DNA of 64,000 bases from Streptomyces flaveus (lineage in GTDB: Bacteria; Actinomycetota; Actinomycetes; Streptomycetales; Streptomycetaceae), in assembly GCF_014647675.1 (NCBI RefSeq), contig NZ_BMPQ01000002.1, positions 427,171-491,170 on the forward strand, written 5' to 3'. Below the pieces are notes generated by a model, which made no database searches, was not told the DNA's origin, and was given only the letters and a program-made list of their open reading frames with translations. Below are positions 25,758-32,961 of this stretch, piece after piece. A program made the translations under genes and the position numbers. Every line of letters starts with the position of its first letter. Position 1 is the stretch's first letter.

Positions 25758-26543
25758 TCAGTCGGCCGATCGTCCGGGCATGAAGATCAGGGCCACCAGT
25801 GCCAGTCCGACCACGCCACCGACGACCTGCATGCCGATGAACCCCGCGACCGAGCCGGGCGCGATGCCCGCGAAGGTGTCGGTGAAGGCGCGGCCGATCG
25901 TCACCGCGGGGTTGGCGAAGGACGTCGACGAGGTGAACCAGTAGGCCGCGCCGATGTAGGAGGCGACGGCCACGGGTGCGTACCGCAGCTGGTCGGCGCG
26001 GGCCAGGCCGAAGATCAGCAGGATCAGACCCGCCGTGGCGACGACCTCGCCGAGCAGCAGATGACCCGCCGAGCGGTCGTGCGTGGACCACTTCACCAGC
26101 GGCTCGCCGAACATCGCGTCCGCCAGGATCGCGCCCGCGATCGCGCCGACGATCTGCGCGGGTACGTACACAGCCGCCTCGCGCAGCGTGACACCGGCGC
26201 CGCCGCGCCTGGCCGTCCACCACTCGGCCAGCGTGACCACCGGGTTGAAGTGGGCGCCGGAGACCGGGCCGAGCAGGAGGATCAGGATGCCGAGGCCGAA
26301 GACGGTGGCTGTGGAGTTGGCCAGCAGTTGCAGGCCGACGTCCTCGGTCAGGTCGGTGGCCTGGATGCCGGAGCCGACCACGACCGCCACCAGCAGCGCC
26401 GTGCCTACGAGTTCGGCGGAGGCCCGGGAGACCAAGGGGTTGCGCGGCGGGGTGGCACCCGGTGCGGGCGCGACGGTGCCGGGTTCGGGTTCGGCAGCGG
26501 GCATCGCGGCCTCCGAGATCGGGGCGGCTTCGGCGGGGGTCAC
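25758..26543 (-). CDS. MIP-family aquaporin of an ars cluster (AqpS-like)
   Basis: A 261-residue channel protein with six helices and the two half-helix motifs 'AHFNPVVTL' (NPV) and 'SFANPAVTIGRAF' (NPA), preceded by a Pro/Ala-rich N-terminus of about 45 residues. GTG 26543 overlaps the stop of the upstream arsR (GTGA), so the two are coupled. In the Sinorhizobium meliloti ars operon an aquaporin (AqpS) replaces the ArsB/Acr3 pump and lets ArsC-made arsenite flow out. The gene arrangement here (arsR-aquaporin, divergent arsC, no pump in the window) suggests the same role. Substrate is inferred. Confidence 0.85.
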   Translation of the reverse strand: MTPAEAAPISEAAMPAAEPEPGTVAPAPGATPPRNPLVSRASAELVGTALLVAVVVGSGIQATDLTEDVGLQLLANSTATVFGLGILILLLGPVSGAHFNPVVTLAEWWTARRGGAGVTLREAAVYVPAQIVGAIAGAILADAMFGEPLVKWSTHDRSAGHLLLGEVVATAGLILLIFGLARADQLRYAPVAVASYIGAAYWFTSSTSFANPAVTIGRAFTDTFAGIAPGSVAGFIGMQVVGGVVGLALVALIFMPGRSAD

Positions 26544-26848
26544 GGGCAGGCCCTCTTGTTCTCGGCGGCGGTGCGCGCGGACTCGGCCAGGTCGGCGAAC
26601 TGACCGGCGAGCAGGGCGACGACGTCGGGCTTGAGCCGGTAGTAGGTGAACCGGCCACAGGGCTCCGTCTCGACGACTCCGGCCTCGCGCAGCACTCTCA
26701 TGTGGTTGGAGAGGTTGGTCTGGCGGGCACCGGTCTCCTCCACGAGGTGGGTGGTGCACAGCATCTCTTTGGCGAGCAGGGTCACAATCCGGAGCCTGAG
26801 CGGGTCGGCCAGCACCCGGATCAGGTCAGCGTCTACTGACGTCATCAT
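26540..26848 (-). CDS. arsR: second ArsR-family repressor, coupled to the aquaporin
   Basis: A 102-residue winged-helix protein: 'IRVLADPLRLRIVTLLAKEM', then 'CTTHLVEETGARQTNLSNHM' as helix-turn-helix, and 'EPCGRFTYYRLKPDVVALL'. Cysteines at about 31, 64 and near the C-terminus could bind As(III), but the layout differs from the C-x-C of the other ArsR in this cluster, so the two may sense different species. It is divergent from arsC across 92 bases that contain a repeated GGCTGATAC motif. Start at 26848 (or ATG 26845); no clear ribosome site. Confidence 0.88.
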   Translation of the reverse strand: MMTSVDADLIRVLADPLRLRIVTLLAKEMLCTTHLVEETGARQTNLSNHMRVLREAGVVETEPCGRFTYYRLKPDVVALLAGQFADLAESARTAAENKRACP

Positions 26849-26849
26849 G

Positions 26850-26882
26850 GGCTGATACTGTCACATCAGTGGTGGCTGATAC
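26850..26882. promoter_or_regulatory. repeated GGCTGATAC sites between arsR and arsC
   Basis: GGCTGATAC occurs at 26850-26858 and 26874-26882, 24 bases apart in the same orientation, with a TGA...TCA symmetry between them. The first copy touches the start codon of the minus-strand arsR. This is a probable operator for the second ArsR, controlling arsR-aquaporin and arsC together. Confidence 0.6.
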
Positions 26883-26940
26883 CACCGGGTGCTGCTGCCC
26901 TGCGCGCCTGATGTCGACGTGAGACAAGAGAGATCCGCTG

Positions 26941-27354
26941 ATGTCCGACAAGCCCTCCGTGCTCTTCGTCTGTGTCCACAACGCCGGCCGTTCCCAGATG
27001 GCCGCCGCATGGCTGACCCACCTGGCCGGGGACCTTGTCGAGGTCCGCTCCGCCGGTTCCAACCCTGGCGCGGGCGTCAATCCGGCCGCCGTCGAGGCCA
27101 TGCGCGAGGTCGGCATCGACATCTCCGCCGAGGTCCCCAAGATGCTCACCGTCGACGCGGTCAAGGAGTCGGACGTCTGCATCACCATGGGCTGCGGCGA
27201 CACCTGCCCCGTCTTCCCCGGCAAGCGGTACCTGGACTGGGAGCTCGAGGACCCGGCGGGCCAGGGCGTGGAGGCCGTACGGCCCATCCGTGACGAGATC
27301 AAGAAGCTGGTCGAGGGTCTGATCGAGGAGATCGCCCCGGAGAAGACGGCCTGA
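26941..27354 (+). CDS. arsC: arsenate reductase, low-molecular-weight phosphatase fold
   Basis: A 137-residue enzyme that reduces As(V) to As(III). The P-loop C-x5-R is 'CVHNAGRSQMA' (C11, R17), with the catalytic acid/loop cysteines in 'CITMGCGDTCP' (C80, C85, C89) and the general-acid region 'KRYLDWELEDPAGQ'. Actinobacterial relatives work with mycothiol/mycoredoxin or thioredoxin; the C-terminal Cys arrangement leaves both possible. It is divergent from arsR2-aquaporin. The last 15 bases of the gene are duplicated just after the stop (27342-27372). Confidence 0.93.
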   Translation: MSDKPSVLFVCVHNAGRSQMAAAWLTHLAGDLVEVRSAGSNPGAGVNPAAVEAMREVGIDISAEVPKMLTVDAVKESDVCITMGCGDTCPVFPGKRYLDWELEDPAGQGVEAVRPIRDEIKKLVEGLIEEIAPEKTA

Positions 27355-27406
27355 GCGAAGACGGCCTGAGCGGCGGCCAAGACCGGCCAACCGCCGCGTC
27401 CGCCGA

Positions 27407-28189
27407 TCAGGAGTGGGTGACCTCGATGGCGGAGATGCGGACCTCTCCGTAGTTCCCCTTGGCGCACGGGTCGGAGTTGTCGCAGTTGGCCTGGGTGTAG
27501 GCGCCTACCTTGAAGTAGTTGGTGTCGCCGTCGTGCTCGATCGTGGTCTCCAGCTCGCCGTTGTAGTACACGTCGATCTCCCCGTCCTGCGCCACGAACT
27601 TGGCCTCGAACTCGGTGCCCAGTTCGTAGTTCTCGGTGACGAGGTGGTGGCGGCTGTCGTCGCCGTCGGTGATGTAGAGCTTCTTGCCGTCGAGACGGAA
27701 GACCGTGACGTCGTCGTCCCCTCCGTGCACCTGCGCGCCGACCACCTGGGGCTTCTCCTTGGGCAGTGCCATGAACGCCTCGGTGACCGTGAGCGTGTGC
27801 TTGCCTTCCGTGGTGGACCACTCGGCCTCGTCCGCGCCGTTATCGGTCATCTCCCGCAGCTCGGCGCGCGGATAGCTGGAGCCTCCGGTCGTCACACCGT
27901 TGACGGCGGCCCGGAACCGGACCGCGTCACAGGTGTCGTCGACCCGGAACCAGGGATCGGCGGAGAAGGTCGCCAGCTCGGGCTGAGTGATCTCGGTGGG
28001 GTCCTCGTCCTCGCCGGTGGGCAGGGTCAGCTTCCAGTTCGTCAGGTCGAGGACCTCCGCCGGGTACGCGCACTGGGCTGCCACCGGCTGGTACGAGGGC
28101 GGGGTGGCGGCCTGCGCGGACAGCGTGAGCGCCGCGGTCGAGACTGTCGCGGTGATGCCCGCCAGTACGAGGGTCCGGGTGCTGGGCAT
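27407..28189 (-). CDS. secreted alginate lyase, PL7 family
   Basis: A 260-residue enzyme with a signal peptide (residues 1-28, cleavage near 'SAQAATP'). The PL7 jelly-roll signatures are present: 'YPRAELREM' (R-x-E-L-R), 'VVGAQVHGG' (Q-[IV]-H) and 'YFKVGAYTQA' (Y-F-K-x-G-x-Y-x-Q). These enzymes cleave beta-1,4 bonds in alginate by elimination. Two Cys pairs probably form disulfides, and length is typical for a single-domain PL7. It stands alone, with no alginate transporter or oligoalginate lyase nearby. Confidence 0.92.
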   Translation of the reverse strand: MPSTRTLVLAGITATVSTAALTLSAQAATPPSYQPVAAQCAYPAEVLDLTNWKLTLPTGEDEDPTEITQPELATFSADPWFRVDDTCDAVRFRAAVNGVTTGGSSYPRAELREMTDNGADEAEWSTTEGKHTLTVTEAFMALPKEKPQVVGAQVHGGDDDVTVFRLDGKKLYITDGDDSRHHLVTENYELGTEFEAKFVAQDGEIDVYYNGELETTIEHDGDTNYFKVGAYTQANCDNSDPCAKGNYGEVRISAIEVTHS

Positions 28190-28247
28190 GGGGGTTCCTC
28201 ACGGTCGGGGTGGTCGGTTCGGGCCGACGGGCACCCTAAGCCGTCGC

Positions 28248-28268
28248 GCTCGGGACCGGTCCCCGAGC
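28248..28268. terminator. hairpin between alginate lyase and LuxR fragment
   Basis: GCTCGGG (28248-28254) pairs with CCCGAGC (28262-28268) around a 7-base, itself near-symmetric loop. It follows the minus-strand LuxR fragment (stop at 28296) and could terminate it. Confidence 0.4.
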
Positions 28269-28295
28269 CCCCTGACCTTCAGACGCCAACTGGCG

Positions 28296-28508
28296 TCAGA
28301 ACCTGGACGATTCAGGTCGTACGAGCCCGGTCTGGTAGGCGATGACGACGAGTTGGGCGCGGTCGCGGGCGCCGAGTTTGGTCAGGGCGCGCTGGATGTG
28401 GGAGCGGACGGTCAGCACGCTCAGGACGAGTTTCTCCGCGATCTCGTCGTTGGACGGTCCCTTGGCCTGCAAGGCGGTCAATCCGACGAAGGCCAGGACG
28501 GTCACCAC
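28296..28508 (-). pseudogene. LuxR-type helix-turn-helix fragment (response-regulator C-terminus)
   Basis: Seventy residues ending in a NarL/LuxR DNA-binding domain: 'GPSNDEIAEKLVLSVLTVRS', then 'HIQRALTKLGARDRAQLVVI'. In intact response regulators this follows a ~120-residue receiver and the sequence 'LTxREREVLxLVAxGLSN'. Here the receiver is missing and the preceding residues ('TVLAFVGLTALQAK') are a degraded version. The sequence further upstream shows no receiver-like frame. It is either a remnant or a very short regulator that cannot be phosphorylated. Confidence 0.7.
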
Positions 28509-28626
28509 ATGAGGGCGAGGGCTCGTCGTCGTGCGGCTACTGCGACCGCCGCTACTGAATCCGCAGTACGTGTCCGACCGTCGTCCTCCTGCGCCTGTGC
28601 CGGGCGGTACGACGGCCCCGCGTCAG

Positions 28627-29571
28627 TCAGTCCGAGACCCCGGCCGCGCGGAGCACGGCCCCCGCCATCCCGCGCTCACCGCGCTCGTTGGGGTGTACGG
28701 GCGCCGCCGGAGCCGACGGCATCAACGGCTCGACCCAGCGCGTCCCGGCCTCCGTACAGGCGTCGTGGCCGGCGGAGGGCGCGTAGGTGTCGACGTACAC
28801 GGCCCCGGCGGCCTCCGCCGCATCCCGCAGCATGGCGTTGAGCTGCTGCTCCTTCTGCCGCAGGAAGCCCACATCGCCCGGCGCCAGCCCCATCGCCCGC
28901 TCACAGTCGGCGCCCTTGTCGGGCAGGATCGCGGGATATCCGACGACGTACGTACGGGCCTCGGGCGCCCGGCGCTTGATGTCGCCCAGCACGTCGGACA
29001 GCCGCCCGCCCGCCGCCTTGATCTTCACCTCGGCCTCGTCGCTGCCGGCGGAGCTGTGCCGCTCCCGGCACGGGGCTTCGTTCGCCGCGGCGTCCCCTAT
29101 CCGGTTCTCCAGCTGATACAGGACGCCGGACGTGACGCAGCTCTTGATCAGCGAGCTGAAGCCGATGTCGTTGCCGCCGATGCCGAGAGTGACGAGCCGG
29201 GTCGAGGCGGAGAGGGCCGACAGCTGCGCCGGGTTGGTTCCGTGGTCCGTGGACTGCGGCGCGAACAGGTCGGCCATGGTTGCCCCGCTGCAGCTCATGT
29301 CACGGAACTCGGCCGCCGCCAGGCCGAGTTCGGCGGCGACCAGTGCCGGATAGTTCCGGTCCGAGCGGTCGCAGCCCGCGGGCTTCGCGTGCTGGCCGGG
29401 GATCTTCGGGCCGGCCGTGTAGGAGTCGCCTAGCGCGACGTACGGCCCTTTCGGGGGCGCGAGGGCGGACGACGGGGCGCCGTCGTCGCCGCCTCGGCCG
29501 ATACCGACGGCGGCGAGGAGCCCGGCGCACGAGATGGCTGCCGCCAGGGTGAGTTGGGTACGGGTTCGCAT
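28627..29571 (-). CDS. secreted SGNH/GDSL lipase-esterase
   Basis: A 314-residue exported hydrolase with a signal peptide or anchor at residues 1-25. SGNH blocks: I 'YVALGDSYTAG' (nucleophile Ser), II/III 'SCSGATMADL' and 'VTLGIGGNDIGF', V 'HPNERGERGM' (catalytic His). Six cysteines fit the three disulfides of the Streptomyces rimosus/coelicolor extracellular lipase family, which acts on esters and phospholipids. Start 29571 has GGGAGG upstream; an ATG at 29589 sits directly on that ribosome site and is unlikely. Confidence 0.9.
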   Translation of the reverse strand: MRTRTQLTLAAAISCAGLLAAVGIGRGGDDGAPSSALAPPKGPYVALGDSYTAGPKIPGQHAKPAGCDRSDRNYPALVAAELGLAAAEFRDMSCSGATMADLFAPQSTDHGTNPAQLSALSASTRLVTLGIGGNDIGFSSLIKSCVTSGVLYQLENRIGDAAANEAPCRERHSSAGSDEAEVKIKAAGGRLSDVLGDIKRRAPEARTYVVGYPAILPDKGADCERAMGLAPGDVGFLRQKEQQLNAMLRDAAEAAGAVYVDTYAPSAGHDACTEAGTRWVEPLMPSAPAAPVHPNERGERGMAGAVLRAAGVSD

Positions 29572-29847
29572 CTGAGGTTGCCTCCCCATGCCGGCCGGTG
29601 CATCCGGCCTCGGACAGCGCCTCAGACTCCCCGTGCGGGGCCCCTGCCGTCGTCGTGCCTATGCTGGCAGTGGCCTGCTGAAGTCGCCGTACACGCGACC
29701 CGGTCCGTACTTCGCAGGTACGACACAGGGGCACAACCGTGTACGAAGCCGTGGGCCGGAACCGTCCGACGCCGTGACCGGGCCACCCGCACCGTTCGCT
29801 TCTATCGTGGAAGCTCACTGAACGGTCGGCGCCGAGGCGGTCAGCAC

Positions 29848-31077
29848 ATGAGGAAACCGCAGATCGACTACGCGGCGGTCTTCCAGGCCCTCCCCGGCAT
29901 GGTGGCGCTGCTCACCCCCGAGCTGGTGTACGCCGACGCCAACGACGACTTCCTGCGGCTGGCCGGGCGCACCCGCGACCAGCTGCTGGGCCGCTACATC
30001 TTCGACGTCTTCCCCGAGAACCCCAACGACCCGGCCGCCGCCGGCATGCGGGAGACCCGGGAGTCAATGCTCCGCGTGGTGGCCACCGGCGAGCGCGACA
30101 CCATGGCGCTGATCCGCTACGACATCGAGGATGCCGAGCGGCCGGGCCACTGGCAGGAGCACTACTGGAGCCCGGTCAACGCGCCCGTCCTCGGCGCCGA
30201 CGGGCAGGTGGCGCTGGTCGTGCACCGGGTGGAGGAGGTCACCGAGCTCATCCGAGCCCGCGGCGGCCCGGGCAGCGACAGCCGGGCCCGCGTGCTGGAG
30301 GCCGAGCTCTACACCCGCGCCCGTGAACTGCAAGAAGTCAATGAACGCCTGCGCCAGGCCCACACCCGCGAACGCGAGGTCGCCCTGACCCTGCAGGCGG
30401 CGATGCTGCCCGCCCCCAGCCCGCTCGGACACCACCGAGCGGCCGTGCGCTACCGGCCCGCCATCGGAGCCCTGAACGTGTGCGGCGACTGGTACGACCT
30501 GGTCGAGTTGCCCGGCGACCGCATCACGGTCGCCGTCGGCGATGTCGTCGGCCACGGCCTCGGGGCCGCCTGCGTCATGGGACAGCTGCGCAGCGCGCTG
30601 AGCGCGACCGCCCGCGTCGCCCAGGGCCCGGCGCAGGCCCTGGAGGCCCTCGGGCTGTACGCCCTCTCCGTCGACGGGGCCGAGTCGACCACCGTGGTGA
30701 AGGCCTTCATCGACTGGGAGAGCCACACCATCACCTACAGCAGCGCCGGCCACCCACCGCCCGCCCTGCTCCACCCCGACGGCACCGTGACCTTCCTCGA
30801 CCAGGCCACCGACCCACCGCTGGGCGCGCGTCCCGAGCACGTTCGCCGCCCCCAGGCCAGTACGCCCTTCACCGAGGGCGCCACCCTCGCTCTGTACACC
30901 GACGGACTGGTCGAACGCCGCCACGAGGACATCGACACCGGCCTGGCCCGCCTCGCCGACTCCCTGACCCGCCACCGGAAGTCCGAGCCCGAGCCCTTGG
31001 CCGACGCCCTCCTGGCGGACCTGCTCCCGTCCACCGGCACCGCCGACGACACGGCCCTGGTCGTCATCCGCCTCTGA
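29848..31077 (+). CDS. PAS-domain PP2C/SpoIIE phosphatase
   Basis: A 409-residue cytoplasmic protein: a PAS domain (about 8-130, 'YAAVFQALPGMVALLTPELV', 'LAGRTRDQLLGRYIFDVFPE'), a coiled coil (145-175, 'ARELQEVNERLRQAHTRERE') and a PP2C/SpoIIE domain with 'CGDWYDLVELPGDR', 'VGDVVGHGLGAACVMG', 'LYTDGLVERR' and 'TADDTALVVIRL'. It should dephosphorylate an anti-sigma antagonist in response to a PAS-detected signal. GAGGCGG precedes ATG 29848. It ends 13 bases from the tail of the convergent flavohaemoglobin gene. This is the second of three PP2C genes in the window. Confidence 0.88.
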   Translation: MRKPQIDYAAVFQALPGMVALLTPELVYADANDDFLRLAGRTRDQLLGRYIFDVFPENPNDPAAAGMRETRESMLRVVATGERDTMALIRYDIEDAERPGHWQEHYWSPVNAPVLGADGQVALVVHRVEEVTELIRARGGPGSDSRARVLEAELYTRARELQEVNERLRQAHTREREVALTLQAAMLPAPSPLGHHRAAVRYRPAIGALNVCGDWYDLVELPGDRITVAVGDVVGHGLGAACVMGQLRSALSATARVAQGPAQALEALGLYALSVDGAESTTVVKAFIDWESHTITYSSAGHPPPALLHPDGTVTFLDQATDPPLGARPEHVRRPQASTPFTEGATLALYTDGLVERRHEDIDTGLARLADSLTRHRKSEPEPLADALLADLLPSTGTADDTALVVIRL

Positions 31078-31090
31078 GACCCCGCCGGGC

Positions 31091-32329
31091 TCAGGCCGCG
31101 TCCGCCGTTTCGTCGGCCGCGTCCACGGTGCCGGGCAGCCACAGGTCCGGACCGAAGACCTCGTAACGGATGTTGCGAGCGGAGACTCCGGAGCGCAGGA
31201 GCTGAGTGCGTACGGAGCGCATGAACGGCAGCGGACCGCACAGATAGACCCTGGCGTCGGCCGGGATGTCGACCCCGGCGAGGTCCATGAGGCCGAAACG
31301 GTCACCGGGCGCCGTGTTGCCCGGCCCGGACTGCTCGTACCAGAAGCGGGTGCTCCCCCGCGGCAGCCGGGCGGCCAGCGTCCGTGTCTCCCTCCTCAGC
31401 GCGTGCTCGGCCGGGGAGCGGTCGGCGTGCAGGACCAGTACGGGCCGGTCGGAGCCGGTCGCGACGAGCCGGTCGAGCATGCCCACCATCGGGGTGCAGC
31501 CGATGCCGGCGGAGACCAGGACGATCGGGGTGTCGTCCTCGTCGAGCACCACGTCACCGAACGGCGCGGAGAGAGTGAGCTCGTCGCCGGGCCGTATCCG
31601 CCGGTGCAGGAGCGTGGAGACCTCACCGTCCGGGGCGTCCTCGGCGCCCGCGACCCGCTTCACGGTGATACGGCGCAGGTCGCCGCCCGGGTCTGAGGAC
31701 AGGCTGTACTGGCGCAGCTGACGCACTCCGTCCGGCATACGCACCCGCACGCTGACGTACTGGCCCGCGCGGGCCCGGAGAGCCGGCTCGCCGTCCGCGG
31801 GGCGGAGCAGGAACGAGGCCACGTCCGCCGTCTCCTCGCGCCGTTCGACCACCGTCCACTGCCGCCAGATCTCGCCCGGCCGCACGCCCGCCTCCTGGTA
31901 CAGCAGCGCCTCGCGGGCGATGAGGGCCCCGGCCATCAGCCAGTACACCTCGTCCCAGGCGGCGGCCACCTCCGGGGTGACCGCGTCACCCAGCACCTCG
32001 GCGATCGCGCCGAACAGGTACTTGTGCACGATCACGTACTGGTCCTCGGTGACCCCGACCGCGGCGTGCTTGTGAGCGATCCGGGCCAGCAGCGCGTCGG
32101 GCCGGGCCTCCGGGTCGGCGAGCAGCGCGCTCGCGAAGCCCGCGATGGAACCGGCCAGGGCACGGCGCTGGGCCCCGCTGGCCTGGTTGCCCCGGTTGAA
32201 CATGCCGTCGAGCAGTTCGGGCCGGTCGCGGAACATCGCGCCGTAGAAGCGGGTGGTGATCTCGTCGAGCGACTCGGCCACCACGGGAAGGGTGGCCCGT
32301 ATGACGGCGGCGGATTCTGCGGACAGCAT
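31091..32329 (-). CDS. hmp: flavohaemoglobin, nitric oxide dioxygenase
   Basis: A 412-residue protein. The N-terminal globin (1-140) shows distal Y29 and a Gln near 49, and proximal H86 in 'RIAHKHAAVGV'. A FAD domain with 'RQYSLSSDP' follows, then an NAD domain with 'VLVSAGIGCTPMVGML' and 'VYLCGPLPFMRSV'. It converts NO and O2 to nitrate using NAD(P)H. Sequence past 'DLWLPG' is a short acidic tail. Start 32329 has CTGGGAG 6 bases upstream. I see no obvious NsrR-type palindrome upstream; the region instead carries an inverted pair of the dispersed repeat. Confidence 0.92.
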   Translation of the reverse strand: MLSAESAAVIRATLPVVAESLDEITTRFYGAMFRDRPELLDGMFNRGNQASGAQRRALAGSIAGFASALLADPEARPDALLARIAHKHAAVGVTEDQYVIVHKYLFGAIAEVLGDAVTPEVAAAWDEVYWLMAGALIAREALLYQEAGVRPGEIWRQWTVVERREETADVASFLLRPADGEPALRARAGQYVSVRVRMPDGVRQLRQYSLSSDPGGDLRRITVKRVAGAEDAPDGEVSTLLHRRIRPGDELTLSAPFGDVVLDEDDTPIVLVSAGIGCTPMVGMLDRLVATGSDRPVLVLHADRSPAEHALRRETRTLAARLPRGSTRFWYEQSGPGNTAPGDRFGLMDLAGVDIPADARVYLCGPLPFMRSVRTQLLRSGVSARNIRYEVFGPDLWLPGTVDAADETADAA

Positions 32330-32628
32330 GAAGACTCCCAGCAACTGGACAGGGGGAACCAGGGGGTAGGAAAGGCGAGGATGAACTCGACTGCGGGACC
32401 ACGGACTTGGCGGCCGCTGATCCTGTATAGCAAGCGGAGGGGGCCGTTTCGCCGGGTAACAGCACCCGCCGCCCGAAGCGGGGACCACCGGCCCCGGGGC
32501 CGAGGACCTCCGGCCTCCTGCCCGGGCCCATATCAGGGCCGACCGGCCCTAGCGGGGCGCCTCCGGCGGTTGGGCGGGGGCGCCTACGGGGGTGGTGGAT
32601 TCGGTTTCATGGGCGAGTGCGGGCCCGT

Positions 32629-32659
32629 CGTGGCTGGTCGCGCAGTTCCCCGCGCCCCT
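32629..32659 (+). repeat. dispersed ~30-bp Streptomyces repeat, copy 1
   Basis: The motif begins GTGGCTGGTCGCGCAGTTCC and continues CCGCGCCCCT. A second copy in inverted orientation lies 236 bases away (32895-32924) and a third at 43391-43420. Its G+C-rich end can fold with following GGGGCGC. Confidence 0.8.
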
Positions 32660-32733
32660 AAAAGCAAAAGCCTGCGGCTGCCCGCGCCCCGAGGAGCCTG
32701 GGCCCCGGGGGAGCCCGCACCCCGACGAACCCT

Positions 32734-32759
32734 GCCCCCTCCCACCGGCGGGAGGGGGC
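32734..32759. terminator. 10-bp perfect G/C hairpin between the two repeat copies
   Basis: GCCCCCTCCC (32734-32743), loop ACCGGC, GGGAGGGGGC (32750-32759). It lies between the divergent hmp and pucR genes, so it is not a normal gene terminator. It is probably part of the repeat-bearing insert, possibly insulating the two promoters. Confidence 0.5.
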
Positions 32760-32894
32760 GTGGGCCGGTGCGTCGTATGCCCGTCGCGTAGGTTCTGTCT
32801 CGGAGAACCCGCACCCTGTACCAACACCGGGCCGTACGCCCGGCCTGCGACGGGCTGACGCACCGGACCGCGGCCCCGCACCCACCACCCACCC

Positions 32895-32924
32895 AGGGGC
32901 GCGGGGAACTGCGCGACCAGCCAC
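32895..32924 (-). repeat. dispersed ~30-bp Streptomyces repeat, copy 2 (inverted)
   Basis: The reverse complement of copy 1 (AGGGGCGCGGGGAACTGCGC then GACCAGCCAC). Copies 1 and 2 face each other and bracket about 235 bases of very G+C-rich, gene-free DNA in the hmp-pucR gap. The second ends 37 bases before the pucR start. Confidence 0.8.
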
Positions 32925-32961
32925 CCACACACCCGCACCCGACGGAGAAAGGCGACACCCA

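Noticed and set aside
32330-32628. NsrR operator before hmp
   Set aside because: No A/T-rich 11-1-11 inverted repeat could be seen; the region is G/C-rich.
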